Both the position numbers and the translations under genes were made by a program. This document shows positions 10,573 through 22,314 of a DNA stretch of 64,000 bases, piece after piece (position 1 is the first letter of the stretch; each line of letters begins with the position of its first letter). Source of the DNA: Babesia bovis T2Bo. Lineage: Eukaryota > Apicomplexa > Aconoidasida > Piroplasmida > Babesiidae. The DNA lies in contig NC_010574.1 of NCBI RefSeq assembly GCF_000165395.2, positions 992,001 to 1,056,000 of the forward strand. The letters run 5' to 3'. The notes under the pieces were generated by a model that saw only the letters and a program-made list of their open reading frames with translations, did no database searches and was not told where the DNA came from.

Positions 10573-13500
10573 ATGGCAGACGTTGGTTTCACGTCTACGT
10601 TGGTGACGTTGTGTCGTCAATCTCTGAGTGGGAACTTATCTGCTATTCGTTCTGCTGAAGATAATCTGAAAGTGTTGCTTCAGCCCAATGCTAGTGAACT
10701 CCGTTTACGTCTGGGTTCACTTTTTAGGATTATATTGGTGCCATCATCATTGGCATCTCAACCTGGTGTATTGAAAGGTAATTATATTTAGCTACCGATT
10801 TGTGGCATAGCATTGATATATTATTTGATTACTTACTATTTGTTATGTCATCTATTTTACTGTATATCATTTACAGATGAGGATCTTAAGTACGTCAGTT
10901 CAGAGTTGCAGCTTTGGGTATCAATATGCTTAAAGAATTTCGTGCGTAATCATTTTGATACCTCTGAATCTCATGGCGGCGTTAGTGAGGATATAAGGCG
11001 TTTGGTTCGTTGCTTTGTGATTGTCGTCGTTCTTAATGCGGAATTGCTACAGCTCGATCGCAATGTAACTCGTCAGTTGGAGGATACATTAGAGATGTTG
11101 GCAGAGGACGACTTTCCATATAATCTGGATTTCGCCATTCTCTTTATGTCTTATTGTCACTTGAGTGACATAAACACGGATGCCGTTACTATCGCATTTT
11201 CACAACGGTTGCACAAGGCTGTCAGTATGCGTGGAAACTTGAATGTTGATGCTGCTGTTGTGAATATATCCGAGTCACTCGCTAGGTCCTTGGAGGAGGC
11301 GAAGTCGACTGTTCATCTTGCCTATGGTGAGACTTGTTGGAAGCTTCTATCTGCTTATTCTGGCATCCAGAAATCGTTGGAGGCGTATTCATCGGTTGCT
11401 TCATCAGGTAATTTGGAATCCTTTAGTATGGCCTATTCTGAGCTTTACCGTTGCCTTGCGTTGGGTCTTGATGCTATGTGTGATTGCCTTAAGGGCGTGG
11501 CTTTGAATGATCTTGATTTGAGCAAATTCTTACAATCAGCCCAGGTATTATTCCCCAACGAATCGGTTTGTAAATACATTTGTGACCAGAACAGTGGCGG
11601 TATTACGCCTGCAACTGACAAGGGTGACGCTTTGGTATATTTTGACGACCGTTTGCTATACAAGGATGATATGTTTTGGCGTCCATATGCAGCTTCTTTA
11701 CCTCCTATGGGTGGTCATGGTCAGTGCGTAACATTCTCTGTTAAGCCCGGTACGGTGCTCAATGCCTCCGTGATGGACGTCACGTACTTCAGACGTAAGG
11801 CCTATATTTTATCCGTCTTCAAGCGTTTGATGAAGAAGTACAAGACAAGTATATACAGTGACGGTATTTTGCGTGAGTTGAAGATAATTTTGACCATAAG
11901 TGAGAACATGTTACTTTACGTATACAAGGCGCTATTGACTAAACTGCGTGATTACATGCCTCTACTGGACGGTACAAACTCTATTCTCCCGGGTGTTGTG
12001 CTTGACCTTATGGATGGAATCACGTGTATCACTAAGATCCTAATGTACATCCACGCTGTTGACCTTCCTGAGTGTTGTGAAGACAATGTTGTTGTGTATA
12101 TTGGCAGCATGATTGATTTATTACTTCTTTCCGACGCTAGAATCTGCCAGGTTGACCATCAAGGTATGTAAGAGTTTGTATAATTCCATTTTCTGCAGGC
12201 GTGGTTTTAAAGATGAAAATTGCTATATGCAAGCTTATGCGTTACTATGCGGAGCGTTATCAGGAAGTGTTCCGTCCATTTGTATTCCGTTGCATCGACG
12301 ATATGGTTACTCTCTGTCGTGGTCTTGGCCAAGGCAGTGAAGATGATGATTTATGCTCGTCTATATTAGACTTCCTTACCGCGTCGGCATCTACCCACTG
12401 GGCTCCTTATGATGGGCGTACAAACCCTTTTACCAATGCCGAGTGTTTGGGTGACATTATCCGTGCCATTGTGTTGCCGAATATAGGATTTCGTGACTGT
12501 GACTTATTTTTGATAGAAGACTGTGCATTAGAGTTTGTTCAGCGGGAGTTGGACACTGGCAATGGTCACAGTCGAAGGTTTGCTGCGATAAACTTTTTGA
12601 AGAAGCTGGTAAACACATATGGCCAGATAGTTCAGCACATTTTGAATCAATTTGCTCAAAATGTTTCTTGTGCCAATGACTACAAGCTTAAGGAACTCTA
12701 TCTGCAATTGATAATCTGTTCCAATTTTAAAGTAAGTTCTAGGTATAAATCACATATTTCCCCAGGCCAATGAAGGCTTTGACCTACACAGCTACTTCAC
12801 TCAGCATCTAAAGGCTGATTTGTTAAGGGAGTCTCGGGATTTGAAACAAAATCAGGAGAGTATTTTGATAGTGATGGCTATTTTGAAATACATTTTCACC
12901 TTTAAGAAGCATATAACCGTTCCCGAATTAGCATCTTTGGTTATGCCTATTGCCACTTTCTTGCAGCATCCCAATGATGCGGTGCGATTTCTTGCAGCTG
13001 AGACTTTGAATCGCATAATACCATTGGTGCGAGAGAACAGGACTACTCTGAAGCCTCAGTTGTTGCAGTCTTTGGATCGTTTGCTACAGTTGATGCGTTC
13101 TGAGCCCCCTAATGAATTTTACGTTCGTTGTGTGATGCGTATATTCCAATTTCTTCGTGAAGACGTGAAGGAGAGCGGCTTTGTGATGTTGGACATTATT
13201 GTTGAGCTTATCAAGCGTGCTTGTGACAATTCTGTTAACCCTGTCTACAATCACTACTTATTTGAGTGTTTGGCTTTGTTGATCAGGCTATATGTAGCAT
13301 CGGGTTCTACGGAAGCGTTACGTCGTATAGAAGAGGGTTTGATCCCAACTATCGCAATCATAATCCAACAAGAGATGCATCAATTTGTACCGTACGGTAT
13401 GCAGATTCTGTATGTTCTATTGCGCGCCTCTCAGCACCCCGGCCCTACGTATATACAGCTATTTTCTCATTTAACATCTATTGACACGTGGAAAGAGTCT

Positions 13501-14286
13501 ACTGCCAATGCTCAGGGTGCTGCTAAGTTGTTGACGTGTTATTTCGAGCGCCACACTTTATTTGAAAAGGAGATTTCTGCATCAATGGAGCGCATCTTAA
13601 GCATATTTCACTTTTGTTTGACTCACCGCAAGTTATCGTTGGTATCATTGGATATCCTTAATGGTATTTTACGTTACTTGCCAGTGCGTTTCTACAGCCA
13701 GTTTTTGGTCTCTATTATTACGGTACTGCTAACATATATACACAACATGAAGGTATCCGATTGTATTCCTCGTGTGGTGGTTTCTATGGCATTATTGACG
13801 TCATGCCTCTACCTTCAGCAATACAGTCCCGGTTTCATTGATATGCTAGAGTCCATTCAGGCTGGAATAACACAAAGCTTTATCCAGGTGGTATACTTGC
13901 CAAACGCTAGGAAGGTACTTGCCCTGGAATCAAAACGCGTTTTGGTACTTGGCACTGCCATAATGCTAAGCAGCCCTGCGATTCAGCAATCTGAGTCATT
14001 TGCCATGTTGGTTGAATTTTTGTCTGGCCTACTTCAGGGTCAGACTTTACGTGTTCCTCAAACACCCATCGATCATGATGAAGAGATTATGGAGGACTTA
14101 GATTTTGATGTATCTTTTGTACGTCTGCGTAGCATCGATGGCAACCAGGACCGTGGTGCTGGGAAGCTTTTGGATCCTGCTTGCAACGTTGAGCAGGCCG
14201 TTCGCGCGGTCCTTGCTCCTTTGGGTGGGATATTGCGCCAGATGCCTGAGGGCAAATCTCAGATACTACTAAACCTGTTAAACTGA
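10573..14286 (+). CDS. CSE1: exportin-2 / importin-alpha re-exporter
   Basis: Exons: 10573-10777, 10877-12163, 12199-12731, 12766-14286, giving 1181 aa. Introns are 99, 35 and 34 nt. The protein is a karyopherin-beta made of HEAT repeats. It starts with an importin-beta N-terminal-like region (WVSICLKNFVRNHF). It carries the hallmarks of CSE1/CAS: VDLPECCEDNVVVYIGSMI, matching the family's DLPE-FEDN element; and the block IVLPNIGFRDCDLFLIEDCA followed by LEFVQRELDTG and a basic ARR-like segment. With Ran-GTP it carries importin-alpha back to the cytoplasm, so it is the partner pathway of RanBP1 at 1.6 kb. It is longer than the human protein (about 970 aa), with extra sequence mainly at the C-terminus. 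The start is the first ATG in a phase that reaches the donor at 10778. Another exportin is possible but the central motifs favour CSE1. Confidence 0.85.
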
Positions 14287-14990
14287 ACTTTGCAGGAATG
14301 CAATCTGTTATCGTTTTATGTATTATTGTAATTTGTATACGTGCCAATAATATTGGCTGCTAAGTCAACCAATAAACCATCGTGGGATGTGTACTATTTA
14401 CAGAGGAAGTAACATATAAGCGTCTTTTGTAAGCCATAAGACAACTATAGTGCAGATTCAAGGCAAATACAATAGCATAGAATGACGTCATGATGACGAC
14501 GATAGTGGATACGTTCAATTTGGACCACATCCAGATCCCCTGGTAAGGTGATCAATAAGATGTCGTGCTTTTCAGAAAAAAGAGAATGACTATAACGCTA
14601 GGGATACTACGGTAGTAGTAAGTAGCCCTAACGACGCACAAAGTAGGACTATTTCGATACTCTCCAACGCCTATACCTCGTAAGTTAGCTCAAGGACCAT
14701 TCCAAGGTAGAACTAAGTGCACATCGTGCCAATTGGCCTGGCTTTTAATGGGACTCCGATAAGCTCTCAGGCAGTGGGGTACTGCGCCCTTTAGCGGGAT
14801 ATCGCGAGCCATTATAAAAAGGGCCTTTCCTAGCACTAGAACTTTGAAAGGTCATATTTGGGTTTGTATATTACATAGTAAGGGGATGAATGGTGACTAG
14901 AGAACCAAGGGTACTAGTCCACGTAACAGCTACCATCCCATAGTTTGATATAGTCTTAAATACAGCTATTGATATATTAGGGATGACAAA
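14287..14990. other. intergenic CSE1-SAR1, possible RNA gene inside
   Basis: About 700 bp without a convincing protein gene. The middle part (about 14540-14860) is visibly more GC-rich and hairpin-rich than the flanks and is described separately as a candidate ncRNA. A perfect TGACGTCA palindrome lies at 14483-14490. A 36-codon minus-strand frame starts near 14850 (MTFQSSSARKGPFYNGSRYP...), with no family resemblance. Confidence 0.4.
14576..14857 (-). ncRNA. candidate structured non-coding RNA
   Basis: This block is GC-richer than the surrounding intergenic DNA and is dense in inverted repeats. Visible stems are 14822-14829 with 14846-14853 (8 bp, one G-U), a GCAGT/ACTGC hairpin near 14772-14786, and a TAGGG...CCCTA pair closing a TACTAC/GTAGTA stem near 14602-14635. 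Read on the minus strand it ends at a run of six T (plus-strand A6 at 14576-14581), which would suit a Pol III terminator. I looked for RNase P/MRP, SRP, U1-U6, U3 and a telomerase template and recognised none, so no class is assigned. Strand and ends are guesses. Confidence 0.22.
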
Positions 14991-15807
14991 ATGATGTTCA
15001 TATTCAACTGGTAAGTCTATCTAGACGGTTTTTTACTTTATGTGTTTATTGGCTTTTGTTGTACAAGGTCTATATTATACCTTTCCACAATTATCAAACC
15101 CATTATGAAATATATGCTTTTGTTATATTTTTAGGTGTGTATTAACTGGTTATTTATGTGGAGGCAATCTGTGTTGTATATCGTTATGATCATGGCAATG
15201 TGTATATTATGCGTCGCGTTAATCCTATGGCAGGATAAAAAAGACCTTGATTGCATTCGGTTGGCTTAACAAGGAGGGCAAAATCGTATTTCTCGGTCTT
15301 GACAATGCAGGGAAAACCACCTTGTTGCGTATGCTAAAGGACAATAGGCTTGCTTGTCATACCCCTACAGTCCACCCTCACAGTGAGCAGTTAACACTTG
15401 GCAAGGTCAATGTCACAGCCTTTGATTTGGGTGGTCACGAGACTGCTCGTAGGGTATGGAGGCAGTACTGCGGTAACGTCGATGCTGTCGTTTTTTTGAT
15501 TGACGCTTCTGACCGTACCAGGTTCCAGGAATCTGCCGAGGAGTTGCGCGCTTTGATAAACCAGGAGGAACTGTATCACAAGCCTTTTGTAATATTAGGC
15601 AACAAGATCGACAACCCATCTGCTGCTTCTGAGGATGAACTCAGGTCGCATTTGGGTCTTTTGGCAGGTGAGACTTATGGCAAGGACTGTGGTCCTGGTC
15701 GTTGCGTGAGGCCAATTGAGGTTTTCATGTGCAGTGTGCTGCGCAAGCAGGGTTACGCTGAGGCTTTCAAGTGGCTTGCTCCTTTTTTGCAGGACTCTAG
15801 CAGCTGA
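14991..15807 (+). CDS. SAR1: small GTPase SAR1 (COPII)
   Basis: Exons: 14991-15010 and 15234-15807, with a 223-nt intron, giving 197 aa. The tiny first exon encodes MMFIFNW, and the junction restores the SAR1 amphipathic N-terminus [20 protein letters not shown]. Without it the protein lacks its membrane-inserting helix. GTPase motifs are GLDNAGKTT (about 28-36), the switch region [23 protein letters not shown] and NKID. SAR1 starts COPII coat assembly at ER exit sites after activation by SEC12. The missing glycine/cysteine lipidation sites and the STAR-like N-terminus fit SAR1 rather than ARF. The second ATG at 14994 is an equally possible start. The intron is unusually long for this window. 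Confidence 0.93.
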
Positions 15808-16162
15808 ATTATGAAGGTCGTTTAGAATCATCGCGTTACTTAGGGGGCACCTTATACTAGTCTTCAGGATCGATTCACTATCTAGCCATACGGAGCTTTT
15901 AGATAGTGTCATAGGTATACTTAACATTCGGATTCTGGACGCACTTTACCTATATGTAAAGGGGTGCTCCTATGTCAATTTAAAAGCAAGTCGTTGCCAC
16001 AGTAGTTTGTCGACACTTCGTAAATCTAATATCATTAGAGTGTTCATTTACTTGTTTCATGCATTTTATGTTGGTGACCACTTAAGCCGGTTACGTTACT
16101 GTGACAATTCTATAGCACGAGTGCACATAGTGACCCATGCGAATAAGGAGTGGGTCAGTGTA
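15808..16162. other. convergent intergenic SAR1 / propeller-like gene
   Basis: 3' regions of two convergent genes. It contains only short ORFs antisense to nothing recognisable, and no structured RNA. Confidence 0.45.
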
Positions 16163-19100
16163 CTAACTGGTTTGGCTGGATTCACCCTGTGAAAGCAAAT
16201 GCTCTACCAAACGGTCACGTTCAAGCTGTTCGTTCCTCAAGACGGCAATTTGGTCAGGAGGAGTGTGGAAACGATACATCCCGCCGCTGCCAGGCTCTCC
16301 ACCGTCATCAGCCGTAGTACGCCACGTGTCCAGTAGCGATTGTATACGGTCACCCAAGTCGATATCATTCTCCTTACGCAACTTTATGCCAACCAAATGG
16401 TTGACGCCACAATAATGCTTGTGAACTCCATCACGTTTACTAGGGACTTCATCATTGTTCTTTACTTTAGGTAGCACTGGGGAGTGGAACAGTAGTGATT
16501 CGACAATCTCCTTAGAGTGTACTTTCCCTTGTGGAATCTCTATTGGGACACCGGACTCTAGACCAGACTTGCAAGCTTGAGAGAGATATTCAAACAACGT
16601 ATTTTCCTTTTCGGTAGGGATATTGTCAATATTTTCCACTGGTCCCACAGTTACAGCACCATCGGGATCTAGTTTTAAAGCGTTTAAGTATGCTGATAAA
16701 GCCTTTATTTGTGTGTTTGGGTTATCCTGGACAAAGCAATGGCATTCTGGAGTAGGGTCCAAAAAGTGATTGTTCACGTTAGAAGTATCATATTCAAAAT
16801 CCATCTTAAACTCAGCAGTGTCCCAGACATTAACGGCCAAGTCCTCCAACTTCTCCCTGGAGCCTACAGTTCGCTCAAAGCGGTGCCTGAACATGGGTTA
16901 AGTAGAATAAAATAAAACTCACAGTGACATGATATCGTCACTACCCCCTTCATCGAAACCATCGTACTTTTGGGATAACAGACGCCTAAGTATGGCTTCT
17001 GAGTCGAACCTGTTCTTATCAGCAGAGAGTGGTAGACACTCTGCCTCCTGAACGTCTACAAATGTTTTGTTTAGGCATATAATGATTATTGGATACTGTG
17101 GCTTGGAGCATAGGGAGACATTGGAAGCTGGTATGACCCTATCGGTTTCGCCAGTAATAAACCCCTGTGGAATGAACAGTGACCCAGAACTGGACTTGAT
17201 ATACTTGAACAACTCGCTACCCCTAGATTTACGCTGAACAAAATCAAAAGAGCGACTTGGTTTCAGGCATTCAATCCTTTTGGACAAGGACAGATCCATG
17301 GCAAACAATGAACCACTGCTGGTACACGCAATGACAACTTGACATTGCCCTGATTCTAGAGTTGTTATACCTGCGTATCCATGGAATATGGGTAATAGCA
17401 ATTCCTTTTGCGTGGTCTTAATTGGCATTGCAGCGTAATCCTCAGGTCGTTCTATAAGCGGACCTACTGAATCCACAGCTTTATCCACATGTTCTTTGCT
17501 GATTCGTGTCAGTTGCAATGGTATACAATGCTTGAGTTCAATTTCAATAACATCTTCAAACACCTTACCGCTGGCAAAGTCCCTTAACAAACTGTGCTTA
17601 TGAAATAATGTCTCTGTATTCAACCCTGCAAGACTTTGGCTTTCCTGATTGTCTCTTTGGATGTATGTCTTAGCTTCACGTTGTATTGTGCCTTCGGAGG
17701 ACGACGAGTTATCAGAGTCTATGCTCTATTGTATGAACAATTGCATAACATACCTGAAGATAAGTCTTGTTCCTCATTGGACTCACATTTCCTGGGTAAG
17801 GGACCCACCCGCTCTATAGGTGGCGTATCTCCAGTGGATTCATCGTCATCAGTGGTACTTGAAGAATCCGATGATTGAGAATTTATATCCCAGTAGGATG
17901 ACACATTCGTGGTATCATTGTTGGATTCTTGCACCCAGTTGTTCCAGTATTGCCGCTCATCATCCTGAGGTTCAGCTGGTTCAAAGTGGGTAATGGCATT
18001 ATTTATGCGGAATGAGCACGCTAGTGGGTGCTTGTGGCGCCAGCAGAATGCTAATAAGACGGACCCACTGCCATCTTCATTGACGGACCACCTTAATTCC
18101 CTATACCTGGCACCGAGGTTCTCCGTGGAGGACAGCGGTATCTCCAGCAGCGGCTTAATGGGCGCGCGCAAATCCCAAATGTATATACAATCGTTCAAGC
18201 AATAGACAGTTGCGATGATGTTGCGATATAATGGATGAGCGCTAATGGCAGTAAACGCACTCCAAAATGAAGGACGGACTGATTTCCAGTAGTTGTTGAA
18301 ACCACAAGTGTAACTAGCCATCTGATGTACCTGAAGCTTTAAGTTGTCGCATACACGTTCAGACTGCCTCGTTGAGTTTACACGAATCTCCTTATCCACT
18401 TTCAGGAAAAGGTCCTCTGGCTTACCTACACGGAAGTCGAAGGTGTACAAACGTTCACCTCCCAAGATCAAAGTATGCATGTTCATACCATAGCAAATGG
18501 TTTGACTGATATCTTTGATGTCCTCACCCTCACTGTCACCGAGCTTTAGGGCATAGTGATTGGATTCTATAGCCGTCGTGGCGTCATAAAGTAATAGGGA
18601 GTTCCCACATAACATGGCACACTCGGAGTATATAAACGGATTTGGATGCATAAAGTGCACTCTATCGCGTTCTTCATAATGCAGGTTATTTAGAGTCTCG
18701 ACCACAGGTTCGTTTCCCTCCTGGTATTTGCCAATGTATATACCGTTAACACTGCGCACGTACATGAGGTTACCAGCAGATCTCAGTTCAGTAATGTGAC
18801 CATCTCGCCAAGTCATCTGCTTCCAATTTCGGTACAAGTATTGATTCGCACCACGCCTGCGGTAATCGATGTCTTCACCATCTGGAGTATATGGCATAAA
18901 GTAGCCGTTGGAAAAATCGTATGTGGAACTGTATGCAGTCTTTGGGCGTTCCCAGAGATAACTAATAGGACGTTTAAAACGACGGCGATTTTGTATATGC
19001 ACCTTCAGTTTGACAAATGGGTTGGCAGGGTCAGTACCGTACTCCTCATCGTCGTCGTCTGCCTTCAAGATCTCTTGACGAGAAAAGCCAAGGCTTGGAT

Positions 19101-19674
19101 AGAAGAGGCATGAAGGGTATACCTTGAACAATATATCAGTAATCACTTGTATACGATCCTCGTAGGGCTGTGCGGTGACTTCTAAGCCCTCGATACCGCC
19201 ATTGCTCTCTCCAGTAGGCTTCAACAGAATAGATTGTCTGCGGTCCCACGTGTACATCGTACACATGCCGTTGACTATTTCATACTGTAACATGTCATGG
19301 AATGTCATGAATGGGAACCCTTGCAGGCTACGGTATCCCTTGACGCTGTTTAAGTAGATGCTTGATTCGTACGGTAAAGAATACAAACCAGAATTACACA
19401 AGCCTGACGAGCCGTGAAGTGCTGAAATGCGCGCGGTGATGCTGGAGTTACCTACATGAACCAAGGCCGCCATGTCTTGCAGTTGACGTTTGGTAACATC
19501 TTCAACAGGTGTGGCATAAGATACACATGTGTTCAGCTCCTCAGTCTCCAGCAAATAGCGGAGGTACCATTCCCGAAGTTTCTCAGGGTCATTGGTGCCA
19601 TGATTGCGATATATGTCGCGCAGCAATGCGTGCCTGTAATAGCTATTTGTTGATGGCAATGCCCAGGTCGGCAT
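16163..19674 (-). CDS. large beta-propeller-like protein, function unknown
   Basis: Exons on the minus strand: 19674-17754, 17625-16923, 16886-16163, with introns of 128 and 36 nt. The frame is continuous over 1115 aa. I start at the ATG at 19674 because the open frame beyond it begins with a non-ATG codon. The protein has no confident family. The region around residues 480-560 reads like WD-repeat blades (HPLYRNIIATVYCLNDCIYI then WDLRAPIKPLLEI). A Ser/Asp-rich linker follows (SSDSSSTTDDDESTGDTPP). The C-terminal third is charged and ends in a short helix-like tail. A Rrn6/TAF1C-type Pol I factor has this kind of layout, and the gene sits next to the Pol III regulator MAF1, but that is only a suggestion. 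A profile search would decide. Confidence 0.7.
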
Positions 19675-19877
19675 CGTCAAGTACACATCCCCGATTCAGG
19701 ATTCCACCGATATAATTAATTTGACAGCATGTTAAATTATTTTACGCTATAAATTTGGATTATATGTATTAAAATCCGAGCAGCTAAATTGCGAGTGTAT
19801 ATAAAACTATCCTATTCTACACATGCGGGTGATGCATGGAGACTGCCTTTTAAATGTCAGAAGTTACAACCTCCAAG

Positions 19878-20596
19878 CTACGACATAGTCTCAGGTACCT
19901 CTACTTCAGATAGACAATCTTCCTCGTGCCCGGACGAATCATTCTCTTGATAGCAAGGTACATTGAATCCACTTTCATCTGGTAAACCCTGGTTGAAATT
20001 ACACTTGCCAGTGGACACGCAACATAAGAATAGAACTAGCTGCTGTCTTTTATCCAAGAAAAAGTAGTTGAAGCTCTGCAGACAGTTGTCCTCGTTGAAT
20101 GGCGTGTCTTCTCCACAGCTGTCAAATGTGTAGATATCAACGTCACTCAGAGGCACGATGTCCTGTGCTACATGACCTATAGACACCAATCATTACCTTG
20201 ATCAGCGTCCAGAAATCCTTAGCAAAACCAGGGACAAAACGCTCAACTATAAAAGAAAGGTTGTAATCGATGTCATTTATCACTGAACCAAGGTCCTTCA
20301 CTTGATTGAAGTGCTTGGTACCCAAATGGCTGTGCTCTGTAATGAGTCATTACTGATCGTACCTGAAACTGTAGTCAGGGAAACAATGATTCATCAAATA
20401 TGAAAAATATTCCACGTAGGCCTGCTGTCTAGAGGATATTTCCGAACGTCTAAACGATGTTTGCAACGCACAGGATCACCTACTTAGAAGAAAAAGTCAA
20501 AATCTCTAGCTTTACATCGAATACCCGATCCGATGCGTCAAACTTATCCAACAGAGCATTGATCCTACTCAATTCACTATTCTCAACCAAATTCAT
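19878..20596 (-). CDS. MAF1: MAF1, repressor of RNA polymerase III
   Basis: Exons on the minus strand: 20596-20484, 20449-20363, 20329-20197, 20162-19878, giving 205 aa. Introns are 34, 33 and 34 nt, and every phase agrees. The three MAF1 boxes are recognisable: CFPDYSFSHLGTKHF (family PDYDFS..), VINDIDYNLSF (family VVNAVNxxLF) and DVDIYTFDS followed by LQSFNYFFLDKRQQLVLFL (family CDIYSY...WSFNYFFYNKRLKRIVFF). MAF1 binds Pol III and TFIIIB to shut down tRNA and 5S synthesis under stress, controlled by phosphorylation in other eukaryotes. The C-terminus carries an acidic tail (HEEDCLSEVEVPETMS), as in yeast and animals. The short first exon NLVENSELSRINALLDKF matches the family N-terminus. The gene is 204 bp downstream of the propeller-like gene's start, on the same strand. 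Confidence 0.9.
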
Positions 20597-21040
20597 TGTA
20601 ACACAAAGATGATTAAGTATTTTCACCAATAGATGAAAATAGAAGAGTATAGAAGAGGATAAAGTATTCTGGAGTGATTCTACATACCTAATTTCGCTAT
20701 AGTATGTAGAACAAAAAGGTGTATATTAGTGTGCATTTTGTAGACAGGATACAATCACTTTTTATTGTCTACTATTGGAGTAAGCCATTGGCGGATAATA
20801 TCCACACAGGTCAGGTTGTCGTCATCATTTATGCACCGTCAGTATTGCTCACTTTGATTTTAAACTGCTTTATATCACATTTTACAACACTGAATACACA
20901 CCGGTACATTAGAGGTCGTATGGATGTATATTACTGTTATGAAGGTGTCGCACACTTGCAGAATGTTGGTGTCTAGACGCGTTAAATCCTTGAGGATAGA
21001 AATACCAGCGAGATTATAGTTACATCTCTGATAATCGGAT
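20597..21040. other. divergent promoter region MAF1 / prohibitin-like
   Basis: About 440 bp. A 20719-20976 plus-strand open frame exists but its composition is that of AT-rich spacer and it is not joined to a neighbour. No RNA gene seen. Confidence 0.45.
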
Positions 21041-21901
21041 ATGTGGCGCCAGTTATGGGTTAGACGCGGTGTTCCGCTGTCTAGGAGGTGGTTCACCTCC
21101 AAAATTGAAGCTTCCGATGTACAACGGACTGCCACCGCCGAAGTACCAGAGACATTTAAACCGCTGAGCCCGCTACAAACGCAGAAATTAGGCATGTTTT
21201 TAGAGCCGGGTATACTCTTCAAGGACCACAAGCGAAGAAAGATTATCATATTTAAGTTGTACTTCTTCTCAATATTATCGGTTACCATTATTCTGACGAT
21301 GATTAAAATCGTTCCTCCTGGATATGTAGGCATGATTGTTAGAAGAGATGGGACGATAGATCAGTTCAATAATGAAGGACGTATCTCGCTTTTTTACATA
21401 CCGTTTTTGGAGGTACCAGTGGCTTTCAGAGTGACGCCCATTAGAAAGAAAATTATGGAAAAGTTCACTACTAAAGACGGGCAGCAGGTTGAGGTAATCA
21501 TTGGCTATATGTTGTCATCGTATACAGGTGGTCATTTTCTTTGACCTCCAAGCTAAGTTGGCCTTTGCAAGCCACATATACACCATCTATGGCGTGAATT
21601 ACTCCAAGGAGTTTGTAGAAAAGGAACTCATGTTTGATGTGGAGCAAGTAGTCAAGAAATTCGACAAAAGTGAACTGCTTATCCAGTCTGATGAGGTGGA
21701 AAGATTATTTTCTAGAGAGAAGAAACATATCGCAACCCTGAAAACACACAAGGCAACCGAGGAAATTATAGAACGTTTTGAAGATGCGGGAGCATTTAAC
21801 AAGATCATTGTTAGCAAAATTGTAAGTTTTTTGGAATAGCATTACAGAAACTGCAGAACGTGAGCTTCCGAGATCCAAGCTTTGTACCAAATTTGACCTA
21901 A
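21041..21901 (+). CDS. PHBL: prohibitin-like mitochondrial protein (PHBL)
   Basis: Exons: 21041-21493, 21528-21821, 21857-21901, giving 263 aa, with introns of 34 and 35 nt. An alternative 26-nt second intron would add KLQ. The N-terminus MWRQLWVRRGVPLSRRWFTS is a mitochondrial presequence. A single transmembrane helix follows (LYFFSILSVTIILTMI). Then comes a PHB-like domain with KIVPPGYVGMIVRRDG and the core GVNYSKEFVEKELMFDVEQV, then KKFDKSELLIQSDEVERLF, which is like the prohibitin 'YDERVLPSI..EVLKSVVAQFNAxELIxQRE' region. It differs enough from canonical PHB1/PHB2 to fit the divergent myzozoan prohibitin-like group. Its stop codon (21899-21901) overlaps that of the CDGSH gene on the other strand. 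Confidence 0.75.
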
Positions 21902-22314
21902 CGGTCTTTGCGCACTTCTAGCATCACGGGTCCTGAACCGTATGTAATAATATCGCATGTATATCTAAACTATTAGTAAAGACTACATTGTACAATGGTG
22001 TATATAATGTGTAGCTGGAACTTACCGACTTTGATTCCCTGCGATTGTAGTACCTGGTGTGAGTTATCGCAGATTGGGAACTTTGCTGGAACAAAGTCTA
22101 TTCCAATTAATTATGGCTTACCAGATCTCCAACAACGGCAAATAGACACACGAGAACTTGCTTCCGATGGAGGCGTCATCACCTTCACATGTACCTTCGG
22201 GAGCTCTAGACATAAATGATAACGTCTTTATATAAACCCACCGTGAACGTTAAGCTTTTCTCCAGGAAGGCGGGGGACACGCCTAGCCTTAACAACGGAT
22301 GCCGCCTGTCCCAT
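21898..22314 (-). CDS. CDGSH iron-sulfur domain protein
   Basis: Exons on the minus strand: 22314-22242, 22205-22122, 22085-22026, 21932-21898, giving 83 aa. Introns are 36, 36 and 93 nt. Residues 47-62 read CRCWRSAKFPICDNSH, the CDGSH pattern C-x-C-x2-S-x3-P-x-C-D-x2-H that binds a 2Fe-2S cluster with three Cys (47, 49, 58) and one His (62). The usual Gly of CDGSH is Asn here. The tail KVGPVMLEVRKDR matches the family's VGPL-ikk end. There is no transmembrane helix, unlike CISD1/2, and the N-terminus MGQAASVVK looks like an N-myristoylation signal. The role in cluster transfer or redox sensing is inferred from the family. All four exons were joined by frame, and the splice sites are all GT-AG. 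Confidence 0.83.

Noticed and set aside
14626..14635. CCCTAAC looked like a telomerase RNA template
   Set aside because: It does not contain the full complement of the TTTAGGG repeat expected for a template.
20719..20976. 85-codon plus-strand ORF
   Set aside because: AT-rich spacer composition in a divergent promoter region; no family resemblance.
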